A stretch of 7,728 bases of DNA. Origin: Acidobacteriota bacterium (GTDB lineage: Bacteria > Acidobacteriota > Vicinamibacteria > Vicinamibacterales > UBA823). Numbering within the stretch: position 1 is the first letter of the stretch; each line of letters starts with the position of its first letter. A model generated the notes under the pieces. That model was not told the origin of the DNA. It saw only the letters and a program-made list of their open reading frames with translations, and searched no databases. A program made the translations under genes and the position numbers. Shown here in pieces: positions 1 through 5,958 of the stretch. The stretch covers positions 1-7,728 of the forward strand of contig DODG01000365.1 of NCBI GenBank assembly GCA_003509065.1, read 5' to 3'.

Positions 1-392
1 CGTATATCCGAAGGTGAAATCCATTCCATTACATTCCCTTCAGCAGCACGTTCAACCTGCCAGGACTGCAATTCACTAACCCCCTCTTCAGTGAGTGCAC
101 AGCGTAAAAAAGGTGTCTCTTCAAAACCGTAGTCGACTCCCGTCTCTTCCTGGAGAACCTTCGAAAGAGTCCTGTGTAAATCAAGACTTATTGGTGAAAG
201 CGCTAACATCGCAGGATCGTTTGCATGTGAATAGGGAGTCAGCCATCCAGCAGATTTTCCAGATGCCCCACAGGCCACTTGATCAGCCTCTATAAGAGTA
301 ACTTTGTGATCAGCCTTAGAGAGATAATATGCAGTCAGGCAACCGATGACACCACCGCCGACGATTAATACATCTGACACAGATTTGCCCAT
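1..392 (-). CDS. FAD-dependent oxidoreductase, DAO family (N-terminal part, cut by window edge)
   Basis: This is the N-terminal 130 codons of a flavoprotein whose C-terminus lies beyond base 1. The protein opens with a Rossmann dinucleotide-binding fold: strand DVLIVGGGVIGCLTAYYL (residues 7-24) has the GxGxxG motif, and the acidic residue closing the second strand (VTLIEAD, E35) is the one that normally binds the ADP ribose of FAD. The following GASGKSAGWLTP (42-53) matches the conserved segment near the flavin in the DAO family (glycine oxidase, D-amino-acid dehydrogenase, sarcosine oxidase and relatives). These enzymes oxidise a C-N bond of an amine or amino acid, but the substrate-specific half is missing. 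No signal peptide is seen, so it is probably cytoplasmic. The ATG is supported by AGGAA (401-405) with an 8-base spacer. It is the last visible gene of the cluster, 94 bases after the DUF3604 gene. Family assignment is firm; the reaction is unknown. Confidence 0.9.
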   Translation of the reverse strand, partial: MGKSVSDVLIVGGGVIGCLTAYYLSKADHKVTLIEADQVACGASGKSAGWLTPYSHANDPAMLALSPISLDLHRTLSKVLQEETGVDYGFEETPFLRCALTEEGVSELQSWQVERAAEGNVMEWISPSDI

Positions 393-486
393 CGAATCTA
401 TTCCTGACTAGAGCAGCATTCTGAACTGCAATTACTAAATTCCCCACTTGAAAATTCTGCGCCTAAGTAAATAACCGTCATTCTAG

Positions 487-2796
487 TCAACTGAAAAAAT
501 CAGCGAAAACTGGACTGATCCATGCCATCTCCATGTCTTGCTGCACTATCTTGACCCAGTAAGGATTGACTCCCGGCTGTACATCGTCATCGATCACGGT
601 AAACGCAGATCTGTCAGTGCCCGGTTCAGGGGCTAGTTCTAAAGTAACGCTCCTGTTTGAATGCCCCAGATCTACCCGCATTGGTCCGTTAGCCAACTGC
701 TCAAGGGTACCACCCACTCTTACGGAATCGCCCGGGGCGTGAGACATTCGGCGAAGAGCATTTTTTTCACCATGGTCAGCAAATGTCGGTCCGACAATTA
801 GCGAAGAATTCATTGCTACAGTGATTTCTGAGGCTGTAGATTTTGCCAGTTCGAACACTACGCCACTCGGGTAACCGCACGCCCAACCGTTCAGAGAGAG
901 ACGAGATAAACCAACCCGTTCATAATTTGATCTTGGACTGTCGAAACGGATAGCCATTACGTCTCCTATTTCACCGTCGGCGACATCGACATATCCATCC
1001 CAACGAATACCGGAATAACTTGACCATCTACTGGCTCCATCCCAAAGTACACGAACCTTATTCCCGGTTGCTGGAGCTGCAGCAACTTCGGTGTGGATAA
1101 GATTCAACCCACGATAAACTTCGATTCGCTCAAGGGGTCCAGTACCCTCAACATCGACCTTGATTTCACATTTGCTGCCACATGAATATTTTTCGCCAAT
1201 GAAGTGACCATCAACCGTGACTGCTGCCCTGATGCGCGCACCGGTTGTGGCGTAAAGTCGTTTGGCTTTCATGGCTTCGAGGATGCTCTTCAAGGTGAGT
1301 TGGTCTGCGTAGATACCTGTCAAACCACCCTTAGAATATCGGCGTTCCTGGTAACCAGGCCTGTCATCTCCAGCGCGGCCAGTATGACAGTCGTTTCCAC
1401 CAACAAACCCCATTTCGTACCCTCTCTCAATGGACTCTCTGAGAATCCATTCAAAAGAACCGTGAGTAGAGGTTACTTCAACTGCAGGCTCCAGAGATGG
1501 ATCATGCCACTGCAAGTCGGCATGCGTGCCACCAACGTGCGGAGTGATGACCGTGTCTGTTCCGCGATAGTAGTTATGCAAGTCTCTTACATGGGGAAGA
1601 TCTGACTCATCAGGTCTTCCCAATCGTTCCGCTCCATTCCAGCGTTTCATAGGTTGATCGAATCGACCAAAGTAGACATTATGATGTCCACCTGCCTCCA
1701 ATGTTCCCGACCATTCAAAGCCGGGAAGTGGGACAAACCTCCCAGGTTCGTGAAATGCCTTTTCTTCCACCTGCTGAACTTCGTATTCATCAGTTGAATG
1801 CGCACTATCGTTTCGTTGATAACCTGCGAAATCTAACGCTGAGACATCCCGTGCATACCGGAAATAATCTCCAATCTTCGATGCATCGCCTATTTGTCCA
1901 GAATGTGGGTCTCCCCAAAAGAGCTTAAGAGCGGGTAATTGTTGAGCAATGCGTATTTGATTGCTGCTTGCGACTAGGTTATTTTCTCTGTCCTGCAGGT
2001 CGATACGGATAGCACCTTCCTCACTAAAAACCGCTCCTTCGACCCTACGCACACCTTCATCTTCCTCAGAGAATGCCAGGCTGTTTCCTCCCGGAAGCAC
2101 CAATCCTGGTGACGTCACTTCAACAGTTCCACGGTATTTTTGTGCTGGATTGCCCCATCTATCTGAGGCTTTGAGCTGCAACGCAAATTCTGAACCAAGT
2201 TCTATATCCGACGGAGCAATTGCGGATAATGAAGTAGCATCGCCACCAGTAATACGCAGTACTGCCGTTACGGCACTTCCCTTGCCTGCTTCGATTGCCT
2301 CTTGCGTAGAGAGTACCGTATCTCCCCTGGTTTCAGCACCCATGGGAGTCCATCTGACTGCATCCCCACCCGGATCGACCTCGCATCGGAAATTACGACG
2401 AGATTCATAAAATGTCTGGGCACGGATCCCACCCCCACCCCCACTTCGATCGCCAAGGATAATTTCTATGACATCTCCCTGAGCTAATTTACCGGACATA
2501 AGTGTTACGACAAATGATTTATGGTCCGGCGTATGTACGGATGCCGCACAGTCGGTAGGTGGCACTATTTTCAAATAGCCGTCAGCAGATGGATCATCTA
2601 CCTGTGGCTTCGCCCAGTCGGAATCTGAATCAGTCCATATGGTCAGAGTAGCTCCCTGTTGCAAACCGGCGGCGCCAGCAATATAACGAAGTGCAACACA
2701 GGCAAATTCCCCGGCTTCAATCTCTTCGGGTGAAACCAACTCCAATAACCCAAACCCAGCATCAGCGGTTTGTTGTTCCCCGTCGATTACCTCCAT
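487..2796 (-). CDS. Multidomain protein with DUF3604 (PHP-like metallohydrolase) domain
   Basis: A 769-residue protein in three visible parts. Residues about 15-190 form a beta-rich N-terminal region of the kind that precedes the catalytic domain in this subfamily, with a DWAKPQVDDP stretch (60-69) and a polyglycine loop (119-123). Residues about 195-285 look like an Ig-like/invasin-type beta domain (KASDRWGNPAQ, 209-219). Residues about 290-535 are the DUF3604 domain: LFWGDPHSG (292-300), YFRYARDVSALDF (311-323), GRFVPLPGFEWSG (352-364), GGHHNVYF (369-376), ITPHVGG (417-423), STHGSFEW (443-450) and GGNDCHTG (466-473). The spaced His/Asp/Glu residues (H298, E361, H371/H372, H420, H445, D469, H471) are candidate metal ligands. 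The rest is a C-terminal beta region. DUF3604 belongs to the PHP-like metallohydrolases, whose characterised relatives are often phosphoesterases; no precise reaction can be given. No signal peptide or membrane segment is seen. ATG 2796 is preferred because GGAGGT lies 8 bases upstream and similarity to the family begins almost at once. Confidence 0.85.
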   Translation of the reverse strand: MEVIDGEQQTADAGFGLLELVSPEEIEAGEFACVALRYIAGAAGLQQGATLTIWTDSDSDWAKPQVDDPSADGYLKIVPPTDCAASVHTPDHKSFVVTLMSGKLAQGDVIEIILGDRSGGGGGIRAQTFYESRRNFRCEVDPGGDAVRWTPMGAETRGDTVLSTQEAIEAGKGSAVTAVLRITGGDATSLSAIAPSDIELGSEFALQLKASDRWGNPAQKYRGTVEVTSPGLVLPGGNSLAFSEEDEGVRRVEGAVFSEEGAIRIDLQDRENNLVASSNQIRIAQQLPALKLFWGDPHSGQIGDASKIGDYFRYARDVSALDFAGYQRNDSAHSTDEYEVQQVEEKAFHEPGRFVPLPGFEWSGTLEAGGHHNVYFGRFDQPMKRWNGAERLGRPDESDLPHVRDLHNYYRGTDTVITPHVGGTHADLQWHDPSLEPAVEVTSTHGSFEWILRESIERGYEMGFVGGNDCHTGRAGDDRPGYQERRYSKGGLTGIYADQLTLKSILEAMKAKRLYATTGARIRAAVTVDGHFIGEKYSCGSKCEIKVDVEGTGPLERIEVYRGLNLIHTEVAAAPATGNKVRVLWDGASRWSSYSGIRWDGYVDVADGEIGDVMAIRFDSPRSNYERVGLSRLSLNGWACGYPSGVVFELAKSTASEITVAMNSSLIVGPTFADHGEKNALRRMSHAPGDSVRVGGTLEQLANGPMRVDLGHSNRSVTLELAPEPGTDRSAFTVIDDDVQPGVNPYWVKIVQQDMEMAWISPVFADFFS

Positions 2797-2828
2797 AATC
2801 TGCTACCTCCATAATCTGCTACCTCCAT
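2788..2828 (-). repeat. 16-bp tandem repeat triplicating the ribosome-binding/start site of the DUF3604 gene
   Basis: On the minus strand ATGGAGGTAGCAGATT occurs twice in tandem and is followed by ATGGAGGTA, which is the actual start of the DUF3604 gene: about 2.5 copies of a 16-base unit. Each unit holds an ATG overlapping a near-perfect Shine-Dalgarno (GGAGGT), which stands 8 bases before the ATG of the next unit. ATGs therefore lie at 2828, 2812 and 2796. Because 16 is not a multiple of 3, each is in a different frame. The first two open tiny frames of 13 and 16 codons, ending at 2787 and 2762; only the third gives the long protein. The two upstream ATGs may be decoys or leader peptides, or the repeat may be a slippage product. 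All of this is directly visible; any effect on expression is inference. Confidence 0.9.
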
Positions 2829-2852
2829 GATTTAACGATGCCAATTTTAAAA

Positions 2853-3911
2853 CTAGACGCTTTGAATAAACTTCCAGAAATCCTCAAACCTACTGTCAGT
2901 CAAGGGTTCTCTTGCCAGAATAGTGTCTATACCCCTTGCGGGATAAAAGTCCTTTGCATAATCAAATACCGCTCGTAGTTGATCTTTTTCAAGGCCCATA
3001 TCTGATGGACGGTATCGCACCTTACACTCATCCAGAAACCCCACCAATTCCTCGTAATCATCTGCAGCCCAACACACTGCCACGCCACCCAGAGCCGCCA
3101 CTTCACCGTGTATAAGGCCTGTCTGAAGGACTTCCTCTAACACCTGTGTCAACGAATGACCAGCTCCTGATGCATACGGTGAAGTCAATTGGCGATCATC
3201 TCGTTCATGGATGGACTTCATGATAAATCCAACACTCTCGGTGGTTAAATCACCTTGTGAATCCAAAGTTTTTGGGAACTGCGCAGACAAATCTCGATAG
3301 TATTCTAAAGTCGGTCTGATCAATTCTTGATCTACGGGTGGGGTATCTCCGACACCTGCTTGATTTCGCCATTCTGAAATTCCTGAATACATGCAAAGCA
3401 CATCGCCAATTCCAGCAGTATTCAAATACCACGGCGCCTCTAAAATCAGCTCATAGTCCACGAGAACATGCTCAAAATCACAGTATGGCCAAAACTCTGA
3501 ATCACCAACGGTACTGTGCCCTTTCCAGTTGGCGAAAACGCCGTGAATTATCGCCCCTGTTGAAACCGCAGTGGGAACAAGCCGCAATGGCAGGTCTTTC
3601 TTTAGAGCGACATATTTCGATGCGTCAAGTGCAGTCCCACCTCCAATTCCAATAACCATTTCCGCATCATCAGGAAGTGCATTAGATGCGTCCTCAAGGT
3701 GATCCCAATCGAGCATACTGACAGCACTTACACCAGCGGGCTGCTGTGCTATATATGGTTGTGCGGTTTTCCATGCCGTAGGCGTAGTAACCGCGACATA
3801 TCTTGGCCAATTGGCGCTTTCACTATTTACCAACCCATGACCGTATACAACATCCACCTCCCTTGCCGGGCGAAAATTTTGCCCGCCTGTCCATCCTCTC
3901 CCTAAAGTCAT
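2853..3911 (-). CDS. Metal-dependent dehydrogenase, glycerol-1-phosphate dehydrogenase / Fe-ADH superfamily
   Basis: A 352-residue NAD(P)-dependent dehydrogenase of the fold shared by glycerol-1-phosphate dehydrogenase, glycerol dehydrogenase, iron-containing alcohol dehydrogenase and dehydroquinate synthase; length is normal. The nucleotide-binding signature is IGIGGGTALDASKYVA (87-102). The divalent-metal ligands of the family can be placed at D170 (AGIGDVLCMYSG), H252 (ASGAGHSLTQ) and H268 (LIHGEVAALG). The VPTAVSTGA segment (112-120) corresponds to the family's PTxxSTD motif, but glycine (G119) replaces the usual aspartate, which suggests a substrate other than plain glycerol or dihydroxyacetone phosphate. 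It likely acts in the cytoplasm, reversibly oxidising a hydroxyl group of the imported compound or its product. The start is supported by GGAGGT (3920-3925) 8 bases upstream. It lies 77 bases after the DppC-like gene and 56 before the DUF3604 gene. Superfamily is confident; archaeal-type lipid synthesis is not implied. Confidence 0.85.
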   Translation of the reverse strand: MTLGRGWTGGQNFRPAREVDVVYGHGLVNSESANWPRYVAVTTPTAWKTAQPYIAQQPAGVSAVSMLDWDHLEDASNALPDDAEMVIGIGGGTALDASKYVALKKDLPLRLVPTAVSTGAIIHGVFANWKGHSTVGDSEFWPYCDFEHVLVDYELILEAPWYLNTAGIGDVLCMYSGISEWRNQAGVGDTPPVDQELIRPTLEYYRDLSAQFPKTLDSQGDLTTESVGFIMKSIHERDDRQLTSPYASGAGHSLTQVLEEVLQTGLIHGEVAALGGVAVCWAADDYEELVGFLDECKVRYRPSDMGLEKDQLRAVFDYAKDFYPARGIDTILAREPLTDSRFEDFWKFIQSV

Positions 3912-3919
3912 TGCGGATT

Positions 3920-3925
3920 ACCTCC
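3920..3925 (-). promoter_or_regulatory. Strong Shine-Dalgarno site of the dehydrogenase gene
   Basis: Minus-strand GGAGGT stands 8 bases before ATG 3911. The site is embedded in ATGGAGGTAATC (3916-3927), a 12-base string that recurs exactly at the start of the DUF3604 gene (2785-2796). The upstream ATG at 3927 is in a different frame from the dehydrogenase. The shared string suggests that the two translation-initiation regions have a common origin or are under the same selection. Confidence 0.75.
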
Positions 3926-3988
3926 ATTAGTTCACGTTTAACGTTTTCATCTGATGTCTTGCAATGGTTATAACTAAATTAAGTGAAG

Positions 3989-4846
3989 CTATAGCTGCCT
4001 AAGTTTTGGATCGTAATAGTCGCGCAGCCAATCGCCAAGGAAATTGAAAGCGAATACAGTCATAAAGATCGCAGCCCCAGGCATCACCGCAATCCACCAC
4101 GCAATCGATATAAACTCTCGTCCTTCTGCAACCATGCTGCCCCAGGCCGGTTGGGGCGCCGGTATACCTATTCCCAGATAGCTTAAAACTGATTCGGTAA
4201 GGATCAGATTACCGACCTGCAACGTAGCAAGCACAATAACGATATTTATCAGGCCAGGCGTAATATGCCGAATTGCAATTCTGGTTGGAGACGCACCTGC
4301 GATCCTCGATGCTGCTACGTAATCCATATCTTTCAATTGCAAAGTGAGTCCGCGTGTCTGGCGAGCAAATGGTGGCCAGCTAAAAATAGTAAGCAAGATA
4401 AGAACTAATCCAAGACTTGCACCAAAGACCACGGCGGCTACTAGGGCTACAAGAATAAAGGGTACGGCATAAAACACATCAACCATGCGCATGATGAATT
4501 CGTCACGCGCTCCGCCGTAATAACCAGCCACGATCCCTAGAACAGTTCCGACCCCACCACCTGTAATCAGGACGATGCCGGCCACCATAAGTGAAATCCT
4601 GGAACCATGAATTATGCGGCTAAGTAAATCTCGACCAATATTATCGGCTCCTAGCAGGTATTCAGAAGTCCCCCCAGCAAGCCAAACGGGTGGTTCTTTT
4701 ACCTTGTCCAAGGAGGAATGCAAAGGATCGCTAGGCGCTAAAACAGGTGCGAATATCGCCATTATCGCCAATAGAATAATTATAAAAATAGGCAACAGCG
4801 GGTAACGCCGCAAAAGCCGGTAAGCTCGAAGTAGCTTTGTCGTCAC
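3989..4846 (-). CDS. ABC transporter permease, DppC-like (peptide/nickel family)
   Basis: A 285-residue inner-membrane subunit of a family 5 ABC importer. It has the features of the DppC/OppC type: a basic N-terminus, a first membrane helix (about 17-36), the conserved periplasmic segment LLGADNIGRDLLSRIIHGSR (64-83), then about five more helices. The EAA-type cytoplasmic loop that contacts the ATPase is DYVAASRIAGASPTRIAIRH (175-194). ESVLSYLGIGIPAPQPAWG (218-236) and the C-terminal FNFLGDWLRDYYDPKLR (267-283) are further hallmarks. Length is normal. The start codon is GTG, 16 bases after the stop of the DppB-like gene, with only a weak Shine-Dalgarno (TTGGG); an in-frame stop lies 30 bases upstream, so the start cannot move far. 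Translational coupling to the upstream gene is likely. It should form the translocation pore with the DppB-like protein. Substrate is not predictable from the permease. Confidence 0.95.
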   Translation of the reverse strand: MTTKLLRAYRLLRRYPLLPIFIIILLAIMAIFAPVLAPSDPLHSSLDKVKEPPVWLAGGTSEYLLGADNIGRDLLSRIIHGSRISLMVAGIVLITGGGVGTVLGIVAGYYGGARDEFIMRMVDVFYAVPFILVALVAAVVFGASLGLVLILLTIFSWPPFARQTRGLTLQLKDMDYVAASRIAGASPTRIAIRHITPGLINIVIVLATLQVGNLILTESVLSYLGIGIPAPQPAWGSMVAEGREFISIAWWIAVMPGAAIFMTVFAFNFLGDWLRDYYDPKLRQL

Positions 4847-4862
4847 AAGAAAATACCCAAGA

Positions 4863-5786
4863 TCAATAAATCCTTATTCGGGGATCTGTGTAGGCGTAAA
4901 GTAAATCTGCTATCAAGCTGCTGAGGAGGTATATAGCGGCACAGATCACCGTAAGTCCGGTAACGAGAGGAAAGTCGTTGTTCAAAGTAGCATCCACGGC
5001 CAAGCGTCCCAGGCCCGGCCATGCAAAAACTGTCTCAACAACGACCGTCCCAGTGATGAAACTTGCAAACAGAATTGCCGCTACGGTAAGAGGTGCGATT
5101 AACGCGTTTTTCAACGCGTGTTTAAATATTATTTTAGTTCGTCCCACACCCTTCGCACGTGCCAATTTTATGTACTCGCTATCAAGCACTTCAAGCAAAG
5201 CAGATCGTGTTATACGGGTTATGCTGGCCGACGCAAGCCAAGCTAATGTAACGACCGGCAGAACAAAATTAGTCCAGTCTCCGCGCCTCGAGGTAGGAAG
5301 CCAATCAAGATTAACAGCGAATATAAATATCAACACAATCGCTATCAAAAATGGCGGAGCCGCCTGACCAATCAAAGCGAATCCACGAATCACCAAATCG
5401 ATAAGGCTGCCTCGTCGCACCGCTGATGCGATGCCAAGGCCGATACCCATAAATATGGCGAGAACATAAGCTATTCCGGAAAGTTGTATAGTTGCAGGAG
5501 CTCTGTCAATAATGACGTCAAGCGAGTTTCGCTTATGCCAAACAGAATCTCCAAAGTCACCTCTCACGGCTCGCCCTGCCCAGACCAAGTATTGGACGAC
5601 AGGCGGCTTATCCAGTCCAAGCTCCCTGCCTCTTGCGTCCCAAACCTCTTGAGACCACCTACTGCCAGGCGTCATATACAGGTATCTAGGATCGCCTGAG
5701 AGACGCGACAGCGAGAATACCAGTACTGATACCCCGATCATAACGAGCACTATGTACCCAAATCTAAGCGCCAAGAAGCGTGCCAT
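4863..5786 (-). CDS. ABC transporter permease, DppB-like (peptide/nickel family)
   Basis: A 307-residue inner-membrane permease of the DppB/OppB type, the partner of the DppC-like protein. It begins with a membrane helix (about 9-29) followed by the typical SRLSGDPRYLYMTPG segment (27-41) and a soluble loop with LGLDKPPVVQYLVW (57-69) and RGDFGDS (75-81). Further helices lie near 101-121, 133-158, 173-190, 230-252 and 274-297. The cytoplasmic EAA loop is EYIKLARAKGVGRTKIIFKH (204-223), and ETVFAWPGLGRLAVDA (251-266) is the usual late motif. The C-terminus YAYTDPRIRIY is also normal for the family. ATG 5786 has a modest Shine-Dalgarno (CGGGAACG) about 9 bases upstream. It is separated from the binding-protein gene by a 172-base spacer with two hairpins and is nearly fused to the next permease gene. 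The protein is complete and intact. Confidence 0.95.
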   Translation of the reverse strand: MARFLALRFGYIVLVMIGVSVLVFSLSRLSGDPRYLYMTPGSRWSQEVWDARGRELGLDKPPVVQYLVWAGRAVRGDFGDSVWHKRNSLDVIIDRAPATIQLSGIAYVLAIFMGIGLGIASAVRRGSLIDLVIRGFALIGQAAPPFLIAIVLIFIFAVNLDWLPTSRRGDWTNFVLPVVTLAWLASASITRITRSALLEVLDSEYIKLARAKGVGRTKIIFKHALKNALIAPLTVAAILFASFITGTVVVETVFAWPGLGRLAVDATLNNDFPLVTGLTVICAAIYLLSSLIADLLYAYTDPRIRIY

Positions 5787-5834
5787 GCAATACGTTCCCG
5801 AATTATTGGATCAGCAATCAATATCTCATGTGAA

Positions 5835-5870
5835 ATATACGGGAGGACTGCGTGCAGCCCTCCCGTATAT
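5835..5870 (-). terminator. Strong hairpin upstream of the DppB-like gene (attenuator or RNA-stability element)
   Basis: A perfect 12-bp inverted repeat, ATATACGGGAGG at 5835-5846 and CCTCCCGTATAT at 5859-5870, encloses 12 bases. A further CTG/CAG pairing inside, after one mismatch, leaves a four-base loop. On the minus strand the stem is followed by TTTCACATG rather than a long T run, so it is not a classical intrinsic terminator; partial termination or protection of the upstream message from 3' exonucleases is more likely. It lies 48 bases before the permease start. Confidence 0.7.
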
Positions 5871-5898
5871 CAAATCATCAGTAGGCGAAAGTTGAAAG

Positions 5899-5937
5899 TT
5901 CTGGCTGCCCCTGAATTACAACAGAGGGCAGCCAGAA
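5899..5937 (-). terminator. Strong hairpin just after the binding-protein gene (partial terminator or mRNA-stabilising)
   Basis: Perfect 12-bp arms, TTCTGGCTGCCC (5899-5910) and GGGCAGCCAGAA (5926-5937). The stem can extend outwards by a G-T wobble and an A-T pair, and inwards by three pairs past one bulged base, leaving an eight-base loop. It begins 21 bases past the TAA stop of the binding-protein gene. On the minus strand it is followed by a weakly T-rich stretch (CTTTCAACTTTCG), so termination is probably incomplete. Hairpins at this place are well known in transporter operons (for example the malE-malF spacer), where they leave more binding-protein message than permease message. Confidence 0.75.
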
Positions 5938-5951
5938 TTGATTTTCAATTC
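5935..5951 (-). other. Small 7-bp hairpin overlapping the first stem
   Basis: GAATTGA (5935-5941) and TCAATTC (5945-5951) are perfect inverted repeats around a three-base loop, immediately after the binding-protein stop codon. Three of its bases (5935-5937) also belong to the arm of the larger stem at 5899-5937, so the two full structures cannot form together. The A/T-rich small stem is much weaker and may be incidental. Confidence 0.4.
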
Positions 5952-5958
5952 ACGTACC

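Noticed and set aside
95..295. Plus-strand open frame of 66 codons near the left edge
   Set aside because: The minus strand here encodes a clear FAD-binding N-terminus, so this is a shadow.
393..486. Possible promoter or terminator between the DUF3604 and FAD oxidoreductase genes
   Set aside because: Only weak, short inverted matches and no paired -35/-10 elements; beyond the ribosome-binding site nothing is supportable.
1204..1605. Plus-strand open frame of 133 codons inside the DUF3604 gene
   Set aside because: Antisense shadow of a well-supported coding region; its translation shows no recognisable domain.
1961..2410. Plus-strand open frame of 149 codons
   Set aside because: Lies wholly antisense to the DUF3604 gene, has Ser/Pro-rich low-complexity translation and no recognisable motif.
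2853..3911. Evidence for archaeal origin from a glycerol-1-phosphate dehydrogenase-like gene
   Set aside because: Bacterial lipobox, Shine-Dalgarno sites and DppBC-type neighbours point to a bacterium, and the family is widespread in bacteria with other roles.
3967..3974. GTTATAAC palindrome between the DppC-like and dehydrogenase genes, possible -10 box or operator
   Set aside because: Only eight bases, with no convincing -35 element at proper spacing; not enough to call a promoter.
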